Shown here: positions 1 through 8,343 of the stretch, piece after piece
Numbering within the stretch: position 1 is the stretch's first letter
How the letters are laid out: the number at the start of each line of letters is the position of its first letter
Source: Gemmatimonadales bacterium UBA1120
GTDB taxonomy: Bacteria > Gemmatimonadota > Gemmatimonadetes > Longimicrobiales > Gaopeijiaceae
Direction of reading: 5' to 3'
Assembly (NCBI GenBank): GCA_002313925.1
Contig: DCAZ01000139.1
Span: forward strand, 11,888 to 27,800
DNA length: 15,913 bases
Made by a program: the position numbers and the translations under genes
The notes under the pieces: generated by a model
Seen by the model: the letters and a program-made list of their open reading frames with translations, nothing else
Told to the model about the DNA's origin: nothing
Databases searched by the model: none

Positions 1-348
1 ATGGCTGCTCAGCAGAGCAATTTTATGGGAGGCAATCCCAGTGTAGAGGGCAGCGACGAAGTGAGGACGTTACGTCTACGTTTTCCGGCGGGCAGTCGTT
101 CGAACTGGCACAGTCATACCGAAGGCCAGCTCCTGATGGTAGAGGAAGGCTTAGGACGCACGCAGGTAAGAGGAGAATCCCTTATAGAGATGCGACCAGG
201 CCAGCCTTGGTGGACCGGACCAGAGATAGAGCATTGGCACGGAGCCGACCCGGATCAGGATGTTCTTCAACTGACGATCTATAGTGGCTCAGTTAGCTGG
301 ATGGAGCCGGTTACTGACGAAATCTATAAGGCTCCTCCAGGAAACTAG
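1..348 (+). CDS. Cupin-domain protein (5' end possibly outside window)
   Basis: A small single-domain cupin of 115 codons as seen. The first cupin motif is at residues 31-50, with metal-binding candidates H37 and H39 (NWHSH) and Q43. The second is at residues 74-82, with H78 and H80 (EHWHGA). Such proteins form a small beta-barrel that usually binds one divalent metal; the substrate cannot be told from sequence. The ATG is the very first base of the window, and the residues after it (AAQQSN) look like sequence just past a signal-peptide cleavage site. The true start may therefore lie upstream, and no ribosome site can be inspected. It converges on the methyltransferase gene, leaving only 10 bases between the stop codons. 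Family assignment is firm; function is unknown. Confidence 0.85.
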   Translation: MAAQQSNFMGGNPSVEGSDEVRTLRLRFPAGSRSNWHSHTEGQLLMVEEGLGRTQVRGESLIEMRPGQPWWTGPEIEHWHGADPDQDVLQLTIYSGSVSWMEPVTDEIYKAPPGN

Positions 349-358
349 TGTCACCGAA

Positions 359-1732
359 TTAATTTAGATTTCGAGCCTCGAAGATTTTCTTTAAAGCTTC
401 ATCAGTTAAAGCAGGCACGAATTTGTCGCGATCGGCCCATATCTGCTTTTGGGTTATGTCGATTCCAGCAGAGTCCGTATAAGCAGCAGCTAGAGCGACA
501 GCCTGCTCCACGGGTATTGGAACACGGGATGCATGCTCTACGAGATCATCATACCCAGCATTTTCTGATACAATCCAAAGTGCAAGCTGCTCGATTACCG
601 ATCCAATCATCGGATGGAGACTCATCCCCTGAAACTGCCACATGACATTTCGCAGTGGGATTTGTTCGTCATCCGGGTGAATGTCGAATCCGTCTTCGGC
701 AACTGGGACGGGTCGATTCCGATTTACAGTTCGGCTTAAAAGTGTCCAGGTTTGCGGACTATCCTCTTCTAGGGTGATGACTCCGTCCCGGCGTGCAATC
801 ATATCGCTACTGCTTCCCAATGCTTTGAAATAAGTACCAACGGGTAGGGTGATCACCATCGGGTCAGATCGCATTCTCTGTATCGTCAAGTTCACAGCCT
901 CGGCTCCCTGACCTGAAGCGGTTACTTCGACATGCCCTTCATTGATTGCCTCGAAGAGGTTGTAGCTTGAGATGGCCGGCTGTGCGGAAACTTCAGTCGG
1001 CCCATCGCCCATAGCTTTCTGAAAGACGAACAGGTGCTGGCTGGGCAAGAACTCATGGAGTTCAATCAATTTAAAACCCGCCGGAATCCATTCGCTCAGC
1101 ACTTGATGAACTGACATCCTGTGATCGGCTTTTATATGGTCACCAGTACCATCTTCAACCCGATATTCGACCAGTGCCACCTTGCCATTGTCCTGTAGGG
1201 CTTGCCGCATCTTAGCAAGCATTAAATCAGGGTTCTCGAACTCGTGGTAAACATCGACGAGCAATATCCAGTCGATCTGATTGTCGGGGAGTTTTGGGTC
1301 ATCAAATTCTCCCAAGACCGGGACGATGCCCGTGAGGCCTTCATCTTCAACCCGGCCTTTCAAAATGTCGAGCATCTCGGGCTGAATATCGACCGCGAAA
1401 ACCTGGCCTGTCGGAGCCACAAGCCTGGCCATCCTTCGCGTATGGAATCCTGAGCCAGCCCCGATGTCCGCGACGATATCACCGTCCCTTAGCCCCATGG
1501 CTGCCAACATCTCGTCCGGCCGCTCCTCGCCGATGCGCCCAGGGCGTTCGAGCCAATCCGCTCCGAGATAACTCATGAACGCTGCTGGTATCCTCTTGGG
1601 TGGCCCCTCTTGTGCTGACGTCAACTTCGGTATGCATGTAATTACAAGAACGAAGCAGATTAAGCTGACCATTAGCCTGTGTGGTGCGCACACTTTCACT
1701 AAAGGCGCGAGTGCCTTCTTAAATCTTGGCAT
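359..1732 (-). CDS. Exported SAM-dependent methyltransferase with unknown C-terminal domain
   Basis: A class I Rossmann methyltransferase of 457 aa counted from the ATG at 1732. That start has GGAG six bases upstream; an in-frame ATG at 1759 lacks a ribosome site. The N-terminus (MPRFKK, then a hydrophobic run ending LTSAQ near residue 41) is a Sec signal or anchor. Motif I is VADIGAGSGF at about residues 88-97, followed by the acidic end of beta-2 (AVDIQPEM) and the motif IV region WILLVDVYHEF. The methyltransferase part ends near residue 240 (HLFVFQKA). The remaining 215 or so residues are a separate region: a predicted beta-rich segment containing LPVGTYFKA, then a helical segment with LALWIVSEN and AGIDITQKQIW. 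I cannot name that domain. Acceptor substrate is unknown. The gene lies 45 bp downstream of the esterase and is probably co-transcribed with it. An exported SAM enzyme is odd, because SAM is cytoplasmic. Confidence 0.85.
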   Translation of the reverse strand: MPRFKKALAPLVKVCAPHRLMVSLICFVLVITCIPKLTSAQEGPPKRIPAAFMSYLGADWLERPGRIGEERPDEMLAAMGLRDGDIVADIGAGSGFHTRRMARLVAPTGQVFAVDIQPEMLDILKGRVEDEGLTGIVPVLGEFDDPKLPDNQIDWILLVDVYHEFENPDLMLAKMRQALQDNGKVALVEYRVEDGTGDHIKADHRMSVHQVLSEWIPAGFKLIELHEFLPSQHLFVFQKAMGDGPTEVSAQPAISSYNLFEAINEGHVEVTASGQGAEAVNLTIQRMRSDPMVITLPVGTYFKALGSSSDMIARRDGVITLEEDSPQTWTLLSRTVNRNRPVPVAEDGFDIHPDDEQIPLRNVMWQFQGMSLHPMIGSVIEQLALWIVSENAGYDDLVEHASRVPIPVEQAVALAAAYTDSAGIDITQKQIWADRDKFVPALTDEALKKIFEARNLN

Positions 1733-1777
1733 AACCAACTCCAGTGATGCTTTTATCATAGAGGATAAATAGGGGGT

Positions 1778-2797
1778 TCATCGTCGGCTTGCTGGCCTTT
1801 CTCCGAGTGCACGACGGATCACCTCATACTGTATTGAGACGATGTGACCAAGCGATTGAACCCAATAGGCGCCATTGTGGCCACCCGGCATCTGCATGAA
1901 ATCGAAAGGGATATCATGCTCGAAAAGAACTTGAGCAAACTCCCTTGCTACGTTGATAAGGTTGTCCTCAGTGCCTGAGTCCAGATAAATGTGCGGAAGT
2001 TCGTCCCGAGGAACATCTAGTATTAGTTCGAATGGATCATATGCGTCAGCACTTTCGGGGGTCAGAAATGCCCGACCTGTGGGAGAGCGTTCAGCTTGGC
2101 TACTGAATCCGCCGATGCCTATGCTCGGGTTTGGTCGCATCCGGCTAGCTTCCCGCCGAGCCCGGCTGGCTTCTCTTGCTGCTTGCTGCTCAGGTGTCAG
2201 TTGCTGGGTGGGCCTACCAGCCCTCGGCTGAATTTCACCTCTCATCCGCCGAGCAGCAGTCCGGGCGTAAGACAGAGCACCGCTGGTGCTCCCGATCGAA
2301 ACAAATTGGTCGGCATGGCGAAGTCCGAGCGTGAGCCCACCATAGCCGCCCATTGATAGCCCATTTATCGCTCGGCCTTCGCGGCGAGCGATGGTCCTAA
2401 AGTTCGCATCTACATGGCCAATCACATCAACGATGATGTGGTCTTCCCAGTTATTGCGTTGGCCCTCTCCATTTTCATCCCAGTTGACATACCAGGAGTT
2501 ACCAACATCCGGCATCACGATAATCAGATCATCAACGAGCCCCGCATAGAATGCTGCACCCATCCTACTCCAGGCTACGTAGTTGCTTGTCAGCCCATGA
2601 AGAAGATAGAGGACCGGATAGCGCTCCTGTGAACTGTCATAGCTTGTGGGAAGTACGATATTGTACTTCATCATCCGTTCGACTGCCGGGCTATGGAACT
2701 CTATAGTTCGCACCTCTTCTTGGGCCCCAACACTTGCGGCGAGTACGAAGAGAAGCGTCGCTAGAATCGAAGAGCGCAGGATCATGGGATTAGGCAC
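1778..2797 (-). CDS. Exported alpha/beta-hydrolase esterase (esterase D/PF00756-like)
   Basis: A serine esterase of 339 aa with a signal peptide (residues 1-26, ending SVGAQ). The oxyanion-hole segment is YLLHGLTSNY (residues 64-73). The nucleophile elbow is GLSMGGYGG with S148, the probable acid is D278 (GTEDNL), and the catalytic histidine is H307 (PGGHNGAYW). This is the arrangement of the putative esterase family that includes S-formylglutathione hydrolase, feruloyl esterase and mycolyltransferase relatives; the actual ester is not predictable. Residues about 180-245, between nucleophile and acid, form an Arg/Gln/Ala-rich low-complexity insert. The start is GTG at 2797 with a GGGGG ribosome site four bases upstream; the next ATG, at 2785, is too far from that site. 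The methyltransferase gene follows 45 bp downstream, so the two probably form an operon. Confidence 0.88.
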   Translation of the reverse strand: MPNPMILRSSILATLLFVLAASVGAQEEVRTIEFHSPAVERMMKYNIVLPTSYDSSQERYPVLYLLHGLTSNYVAWSRMGAAFYAGLVDDLIIVMPDVGNSWYVNWDENGEGQRNNWEDHIIVDVIGHVDANFRTIARREGRAINGLSMGGYGGLTLGLRHADQFVSIGSTSGALSYARTAARRMRGEIQPRAGRPTQQLTPEQQAAREASRARREASRMRPNPSIGIGGFSSQAERSPTGRAFLTPESADAYDPFELILDVPRDELPHIYLDSGTEDNLINVAREFAQVLFEHDIPFDFMQMPGGHNGAYWVQSLGHIVSIQYEVIRRALGERPASRR

Positions 2798-3001
2798 AGT
2801 TCCCCCTTAATTACCAGACGGACGTATAGCTTAACTGTGTCCAGGATGCACGCAGACCTCCCCACGAGTCAACATAAAGTAGAGTTTTCCAATGCTCTAT
2901 CGTTACACCATTGGACTTGTGCAGACCGCGTGCGTCAGAGTTATTGGTCGACCACTTTCCTTGATACTTTCTAAGCCCCTGACTTTTCCGAGGACTTGAT
3001 C

Positions 3002-3424
3002 TTGAGCACACCGCATGAAAGCGCCCAATCATTGATGAGGTTGTATGAGCTTCGCCGTGAAGAAAAAATGCGTGAGGCTAGAACCTGGGTTATCCGCTCA
3101 TTCCATCCGCAGTCTGTCGAAGATTTTCTGGCGACCATGAAAACTGAAGAGTATACCTATATGCGTATGGTCACGAGCTATTGGGATATGGCTGCCTCGT
3201 TTGTGGTCCATGGCGCGATCGATCCTGAGATGTTCCGAGCGGTCAGTGGCGAGATGCTGGCTGTCTATTGCAAGGTGGAGCACATGATCGATGAACTCCG
3301 GGAGGTCCAAAAACCATTTCCGTACAGGCACATCGAGCAAGTCGTAGCCGATTGGCCTGGGGCAGAGCAAGTCATGGGTCGCTTTCGCGAGTACTTCAAA
3401 AGCCTAGCGGAGCAGGGGACATAG
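3002..3424 (+). CDS. Conserved-looking hypothetical protein, 140 aa, TTG start
   Basis: No signal peptide or membrane segment is visible. The protein is predicted largely alpha-helical, with a basic/acidic first helix (LYELRREEKMREART) and a central SYWDMAASFVVHGAID segment that looks like a conserved core. The pattern resembles small uncharacterised helical proteins of environmental bacteria; I cannot assign a function. The preferred start is TTG at 3002, because GAGGA ends seven bases upstream of it. An in-frame TTG at 2996 sits only one base from that site, and the first ATG, at 3041, has no ribosome site and would cost 13 residues. It diverges from the esterase across about 200 bp and converges on the aminotransferase (43 bp between stops). 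Coding is supported by the intact frame, the ribosome site and protein-like composition. Confidence 0.72.
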   Translation: MSTPHESAQSLMRLYELRREEKMREARTWVIRSFHPQSVEDFLATMKTEEYTYMRMVTSYWDMAASFVVHGAIDPEMFRAVSGEMLAVYCKVEHMIDELREVQKPFPYRHIEQVVADWPGAEQVMGRFREYFKSLAEQGT

Positions 3425-3467
3425 ATCGACTACGGATCGGATCTAGAGAGCGCATCCTGTTATGGGG

Positions 3468-4793
3468 TCAGGATCTGCCTTGACGTTTCCTCAGTACAAA
3501 TCCCCTAAGGCGGTCCATGGCTGTTCCCAGGTCATGCTTCGATACACATGGATAGACGAGTCTGAATAGGCCTTTCTTAGAGTGTCCAAAGCCTTCACCG
3601 GGGGTGAGTAGAACGCCGGCACTACGATATAGATCAAGCCAGAGATCATGCTCAGCTGCTGAGGTATCTTCCACCAGGAGTTCAGAGAGGTCTAGCCAGG
3701 TAAAGAGGCTACCTCGGGCTGGAACGTAGGGGATGCGCAGCTCTTTAAGGTGCCGGATGACGACGGCGTAGGATTCTGTAAGCCGTTCACAGTTGTTGGC
3801 TACGTAGGAACTCATGAAATCAGTGTCGGTCATTAGCAATTGAAGTACCCATTGCGTGTAGTTCGACACTGTATGCGAAAGGTTCACGTTGCCGTACGCC
3901 TTGATGAACGCTTCGTTCTGTGAGTAGACGAGGCCTACACGGAGTCCCGAGATGCCAAGGTCCTTCGAGAAGGCATACCATAAGTGCAATAGATCACTCT
4001 GCTTGGCTTGCATAATGTTAGCAAACGAGCAGAACACGGTGTCTTCGGTATAGTCCTCGCGAATGACTGAGTGCTTCGTATTGATGAGCGATAACCCATA
4101 GATCTCATTCACAACCAAGTGAATGCCGTGGTCTATACACCAATTAGTACACTTGAGGAGCTGCTGATGAGAATAGATCCCACCCGTCGGGTTATCCGGG
4201 TTCGTGAGGATTAGCATCCGAAAGCGTTTGCCCGCACGCTTGATCTCAGTTTGTGCACGCTCCAGATCAGCTATACTCAGCGAGGGACCGCCTTTGATCT
4301 CAGAAAGTTCGTGATGGGTGATGAGGTCATATCGCTCCATTCCAGACATATTTCCAATGTCTTGCTTATAGACCGGATAACAGGGGGCTGGAATGACCGC
4401 TACGTCGCCTGAATCGGCTAGGATGAAGGATGTCATCTCTATAACACTGGTCGCTCCGGCAGAGACTCCGAGTTGATCAGGGTCGAGAGTACATGTTGTT
4501 AGGTGCTTTTCCAGAAAAGAGGCTGCGGCTGCTCTGAAGTCGGGTGCACCGAGCATTGAAGTGTAGCCAGGGACCCAATCAGGAATCTGAGTTTCCGCAG
4601 TGAGTCTGCTTATTCGGTGTCGTAAGTCGGACCAGCTGAGCGTGTTCTCAGCAACATTTAACGGGATTACACCTTGGGGGTTGTCCTGAGGATGATAGAG
4701 ATTTTCGAGCGCCTCGGAGTGAGCATCATAATCAACTCGGAGTGGTGTACTAAACGCTAGTGCACCGCGATTGGAGAGCGAAGACGTGCCTAT
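3468..4793 (-). CDS. PLP aminotransferase, ACC-synthase-like class I/II fold; non-canonical start
   Basis: A fold-type I PLP enzyme. The first ATG is at 4556, but the open frame continues upstream to a TGA at 4824-4826. Those codons encode a recognisable family N-terminus: VIPLNVAENTL, and PGY followed by LGAPDFR across the ATG. No ATG, GTG or TTG occurs in this stretch. The best candidate is ATA at 4791-4793, with AGAGGA nine bases upstream, giving 441 aa, a normal family length. In that numbering: substrate Tyr Y77; NPDNPTGG with N201; NEIYG with N229 and Y232; Schiff-base lysine K277 in SKDLGISGLRVG; carboxylate-binding R411 in LFRLVY. Position 229 is Asp in most relatives. ACC synthase, alliinase-like lyases and ordinary aminotransferases share this pattern, so the reaction is open. 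Cytoplasmic, with no signal peptide. It lies 43 bp downstream of the Gly-rich exported protein gene. Confidence 0.85.
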   Translation of the reverse strand: MGTSSLSNRGALAFSTPLRVDYDAHSEALENLYHPQDNPQGVIPLNVAENTLSWSDLRHRISRLTAETQIPDWVPGYTSMLGAPDFRAAAASFLEKHLTTCTLDPDQLGVSAGATSVIEMTSFILADSGDVAVIPAPCYPVYKQDIGNMSGMERYDLITHHELSEIKGGPSLSIADLERAQTEIKRAGKRFRMLILTNPDNPTGGIYSHQQLLKCTNWCIDHGIHLVVNEIYGLSLINTKHSVIREDYTEDTVFCSFANIMQAKQSDLLHLWYAFSKDLGISGLRVGLVYSQNEAFIKAYGNVNLSHTVSNYTQWVLQLLMTDTDFMSSYVANNCERLTESYAVVIRHLKELRIPYVPARGSLFTWLDLSELLVEDTSAAEHDLWLDLYRSAGVLLTPGEGFGHSKKGLFRLVYPCVSKHDLGTAMDRLRGFVLRKRQGRS

Positions 4794-4836
4794 GAGCTCG
4801 CGTCCTCTGCTATCGACGGGCTCTCAAGGTCGCTGG

Positions 4837-5556
4837 CTAGTGACCCCCGAGAGGCACGCTGAACTCGAAAGACCAATCGAACCCTGGTCCTTCACCCGAA
4901 CCAGCTCTGAGCCCCACCCAAGGATTCTGCAGTACCTTGATAAGCAGAGGGGCGATGGTGGCACCAAAGAGGCCGCCGAAGATGGTCCCACGTCTCTTGT
5001 CGCTTGCTAGCTGCTTCTCATCGTAGTCGTCGATCGGATTTCTACAGAGCAGATCCCCATGGATATTTTGACAGCCATCGATCCTGCCTAGCCCGATTTT
5101 TGGTCCCAAGATGCGTCCCGCTATAGCCACGCCGACCCCACCTAGAACTGCTGCTCCCCCGTAGAGCAACAAGTTCCCTCCTGGGGGACTGTATTGCTCG
5201 ACCAAGGCGAGATTTGGATCGATGACGAGCCGCTCGGTTGGAGCTGGATCACAGACTGGACGTGAGCCGAACCCCCGACCTGTCGTGCAATTCTGAGGCC
5301 CTTTTCCGACTACCTCGAGTACGCCATCGACGTTGGACAGAACGCGTCCTTGAAACTTTTGCCGACCTCCAGGAAAGCTGACCCGTATACTGTCGCCAGC
5401 CAAAAGCTGATCAGTCGTTTGTGCGAACGCGGATGTGCTGGGCAAGAGAAGGGAAGCCAGCAGAAGCGCGCAAGCTGCACTGCCGAATATCCTCTTTAAC
5501 TGCATAGTACCAGAAGTGATTTGGCTCTTGAACTTAATCTTCATGGTAAGAAACAT
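4837..5556 (-). CDS. Exported hypothetical protein with Gly-rich hydrophobic segments
   Basis: Not recognised by name. A Sec signal peptide is clear (MQLKRIFGSAACALLLASLLL, cleavage after SAFAQ). After it comes a short segment, GDSIRVSFPGGRQKFQGRV followed by VDGVLEVV, resembling a small SH3-like beta-barrel. Next is a Gly-rich hydrophobic stretch (GGAAVLGGVGVAIAG) that could insert in a membrane, and a second one (GGLFGATIAPLL). Four cysteines lie between the signal peptide and the second hydrophobic stretch. SH3-like plus glycine-zipper proteins of this layout are common uncharacterised envelope proteins; that comparison is from memory. The start is uncertain. ATG at 5556 has GAGG six bases upstream but gives a long n-region; ATG at 5505 gives the most typical signal peptide but has no ribosome site; ATG at 5544 is intermediate. 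The gene follows the terminator after the metalloprotease and precedes the aminotransferase. Confidence 0.68.
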   Translation of the reverse strand: MFLTMKIKFKSQITSGTMQLKRIFGSAACALLLASLLLPSTSAFAQTTDQLLAGDSIRVSFPGGRQKFQGRVLSNVDGVLEVVGKGPQNCTTGRGFGSRPVCDPAPTERLVIDPNLALVEQYSPPGGNLLLYGGAAVLGGVGVAIAGRILGPKIGLGRIDGCQNIHGDLLCRNPIDDYDEKQLASDKRRGTIFGGLFGATIAPLLIKVLQNPWVGLRAGSGEGPGFDWSFEFSVPLGGH

Positions 5557-5672
5557 CTCCATCCTCAAGTATCGCACACCGCTCCCAATTCATACAAAGC
5601 CGTCCATTGTATTTCTGACCGAGACAACACAAACATAAAAAACTACCCACCTCTAGAGCAATCGGCATTATC

Positions 5673-5702
5673 AAAAAAAGGCGAATACTGTGATATCGGC
5701 CT
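5673..5702 (-). terminator. Rho-independent terminator after the metalloprotease gene
   Basis: Read on the minus strand, a hairpin with outer stem AGGC/GCCT, one C-C mismatch, a further five-pair stem (one or two G-T pairs) and a CACA loop is followed directly by seven T residues (plus-strand A run at 5673-5679). It begins 14 bases after the metalloprotease stop codon. The stem is imperfect, but position, orientation and the T tract fit an intrinsic terminator. Confidence 0.68.
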
Positions 5703-5716
5703 CGGTCAGGTTCACC

Positions 5717-8266
5717 CTAATTACCATTTCCACTGCGAGAACTTCCACCAATCGGGTCACCGGCCGGCATCTGGAGTTGAGGTCCCGGAACCGTATTCTC
5801 AATGCGGGACTGCCAGCGGCGGATATCAGCTGCGACAAGCTTCCGATGTGGACTCAGGGCGCCCTCAGCTTCAATTCCTGATGCGAGTACATCGAGACGA
5901 TCTGAAAGTATCGCTCTTACCTCAGCGGGATTACCCGCCATGCTTGCCTGCTGCATCATTTGATCGACTACCGAGCGCTGTGCAGTGTGGAGCACCTGTT
6001 GACGATAAGTGTCCCCAGTCTCGGAAGCTCCCCAGGTGGATTCTATAAGACCATCCGTCACTTCTTGGAGGTTTGGGTAGTCACCCATACTGCCGAAGAC
6101 CACAAGGCGGGCCATACGATCCGGGTTGAGGATTTCTCCAACCGTGAACGTAGCCGCTGCTGATGCAGCTGCTAAGGGATCAAAAATCTGCTGGGTGTAG
6201 CCTGGAAACTCCTCGCCCTCGCTGTACCGATAGGCCGGAGGAGGAATCATTGTTACGAGGTCTGGGGAGAGTGCAAGAAAATCCACAGCCAGCGTAGACA
6301 AGACAGTTTCAAGTACATCGCGCTGCTCCTCAGCCTCTACGATCGTAAATGGAATTTGCCCATCTCCTTTCAATGCGTATCGGAAATCTGCTCCGCCAAG
6401 ACTCTGGATAGCTGATCGCAACTGGAATCGGTGATGCATGTATAGGGGCAGAAGCACAAACTCTAGAGTCGACATTGGTTCACCGGTTCGGATTGCATCG
6501 ATTCCGAAGCGTTCAAGGCCGATCTCACGTATGCGTATCTCGAGCTTCAGGTGGTCTACAAGGTTCGAGCCATTATCCCACACGCTGGCGTACTGATGAC
6601 TAGCCCCGATGAAATTGTTGTTCGTATGACCCATATAGATGAGGCCATCGACGACACCTTGCTCTGCAATTCTTTCTAAGGCTTGAGTTTCGTTGGTACC
6701 GTTGGGGAATTCACGGTAAAGCCAATTAACTGAGAGCTTATCGTACTCACCAATTCTCTGCACGTAGGCATTTGATAGGTCGATATTCCCGCTTTCATCG
6801 ATTTGCACCAACGGTGCAGGATAATCCATAACGCTTTCCCTACCGTAAGCACTGGCCATGTAGTTGTGTGGAAATCCAAGTGTGTGGCCAACCTCATGGG
6901 CCGAGAGTTGACGAACACGGGCCAAGGCCATTTCGACTGGTTCGGACGCTGGTGCTACTTGCGCTAGATATTCAAAATCGGGGGCATCTGCGAACTCTCC
7001 GAAACTTCCATCTTCAGGCAAGGATATGCCTCCGGGGAAAGGTGGCACCATCCCTTGGCCATGAAGGTAGTCTTGACGAAGACGCAGGCTCCCAAGGTTT
7101 ACTACACCTCGCACGATTTCACCCGTACGCGGATCGATCACTGTGTTGCCGTACGAGTATCCTCGAGTCCTCCGGTGAGTCCAGTGGATCAGGTTGTAGC
7201 GGATATCCTGAGGATCAACATCATCAGGCAGCACCATTACCCGGAAGGCATTGATGAAACCAGCTTCTTCGAATGCATCATTCCACCAACTTGCACCCTC
7301 GATCAAAGCAGAACGTACAGGCTCTGGCGTGCCAGGATCGACATAGTAGATGATCGGCTCGACAGCTTCAGAGCGATCTGCGTCCGGATCGGCCTTCTGA
7401 AGCCGATGCCGGGCAGCGAGCCGAACACGGGTGTCTGCATCGATCGGGGTCGCGTAGTCATAAACGGTAGGTCCGTTGACCCCTACCCGTGCATCTGCGA
7501 TACGGGTGTGGTAACCATTGTCCGGGAGTTGGATGAATGAATGGTGCTGACGCAGAGTGACTGCTCCACCCGTTGCTGCGACCCCATTCACGAGTTGCCC
7601 CGGGTTACTGCTTGTGAAAGTCAGAATCGACTCGACTTCGGTGTTTTCGGGAAAAGAGCGGGTAGCAGGCAGATGGATAGCGCTTCGAGAGGCGTCGAGC
7701 GTGAAATCACCTTGACCTCGAGCTGCAATCTGATCGATCACACCTCGAGCATCACGCAGAAAGAATTGGGTTGCATCCACGAGCACACGCTCACCGGTTT
7801 CAGCCACCATCTCGAAACCCCAATGGACAGAAGGTGCAAATGCATCACGAACGGCTTGGGCTTCACTCAAGTTCTCGCTTTGCGCGACGAACCCGTAGTT
7901 TGGTTCCATAAGTAGAATACGAGGCCCAATTCGCTTGGCTGCGAGAACATGGGTTCCCCGTAGTTGCCCACGATCGATACCCACGGGGTTACTTCCTAGG
8001 CCAGAACCCATAGAGATCTGATAAAGAAATTCCGTGTCGAGTTCAGAGATCTCCCAGAACAGCGACCCATTCGCATTATCCCAATACAGGTCAAAAAAGC
8101 CATCCATTTGAGTCATGCCTTCAGTGTGTTGTTCAATACTAGGCAGGGACGGTGCCTGTGGTTCTGCCGGCCTGGCGAGTCCACAGAGTGCGATGAGGGC
8201 TAACGTTACTAGAACGCTTAGCCGGGTCAGCCTGGACAGTGAGTGAATGCGTAGTGAGATGGACAT
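5717..8266 (-). CDS. Exported zinc metalloprotease, DUF5117/DUF4953 (reprolysin-like metzincin) type
   Basis: A protein of 849 aa with an N-terminal signal sequence (basic residues, then a hydrophobic run to about residue 33). The N-terminal half, about residues 60-300, carries the DUF5117-like pattern around YWDNANGSLFWEI and FLYQISMGSGLGSN. The catalytic domain follows, with the extended metzincin zinc site HEVGHTLGFPH: H457, H461 and H467 as ligands, E458 as base, G464 at the turn. A Met-turn follows at SVMDYP (M480). The C-terminal 350 or so residues are helical with no obvious motif, as is usual for the DUF4953 arrangement. Length is typical of the family. It probably cleaves proteins in the periplasm or outside the cell. 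Start: ATG with GAGG eight bases upstream. C28 is not preceded by a good lipobox. It is followed by a terminator and lies 211 bp downstream of the M20 amidohydrolase, so it may have its own promoter. Confidence 0.92.
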   Translation of the reverse strand: MSISLRIHSLSRLTRLSVLVTLALIALCGLARPAEPQAPSLPSIEQHTEGMTQMDGFFDLYWDNANGSLFWEISELDTEFLYQISMGSGLGSNPVGIDRGQLRGTHVLAAKRIGPRILLMEPNYGFVAQSENLSEAQAVRDAFAPSVHWGFEMVAETGERVLVDATQFFLRDARGVIDQIAARGQGDFTLDASRSAIHLPATRSFPENTEVESILTFTSSNPGQLVNGVAATGGAVTLRQHHSFIQLPDNGYHTRIADARVGVNGPTVYDYATPIDADTRVRLAARHRLQKADPDADRSEAVEPIIYYVDPGTPEPVRSALIEGASWWNDAFEEAGFINAFRVMVLPDDVDPQDIRYNLIHWTHRRTRGYSYGNTVIDPRTGEIVRGVVNLGSLRLRQDYLHGQGMVPPFPGGISLPEDGSFGEFADAPDFEYLAQVAPASEPVEMALARVRQLSAHEVGHTLGFPHNYMASAYGRESVMDYPAPLVQIDESGNIDLSNAYVQRIGEYDKLSVNWLYREFPNGTNETQALERIAEQGVVDGLIYMGHTNNNFIGASHQYASVWDNGSNLVDHLKLEIRIREIGLERFGIDAIRTGEPMSTLEFVLLPLYMHHRFQLRSAIQSLGGADFRYALKGDGQIPFTIVEAEEQRDVLETVLSTLAVDFLALSPDLVTMIPPPAYRYSEGEEFPGYTQQIFDPLAAASAAATFTVGEILNPDRMARLVVFGSMGDYPNLQEVTDGLIESTWGASETGDTYRQQVLHTAQRSVVDQMMQQASMAGNPAEVRAILSDRLDVLASGIEAEGALSPHRKLVAADIRRWQSRIENTVPGPQLQMPAGDPIGGSSRSGNGN

Positions 8267-8343
8267 GGCGAGAGCCTCGTTTGGGTGTACTCAACCGCGA
8301 GTAGCGCAGTGGTGCAGTTTGTTGGTTCCGGGCCAAGATATGG

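Noticed and set aside
2811..3032. A 73-codon minus-strand open frame covering the gap between the esterase and the 140-aa gene
   Set aside because: It overlaps the start of the better-supported plus-strand gene, has no domain or signal peptide, and its composition looks like antisense or non-coding sequence.
5521..6048. A 175-codon plus-strand open frame overlapping the metalloprotease 3' end
   Set aside because: It runs antisense to a confident zinc metalloprotease and across the terminator; the protein has no recognisable pattern.
7055..7915. Plus-strand open frames of 161 and 124 codons inside the metalloprotease gene
   Set aside because: They are shadows of a gene with strong motif evidence on the opposite strand.
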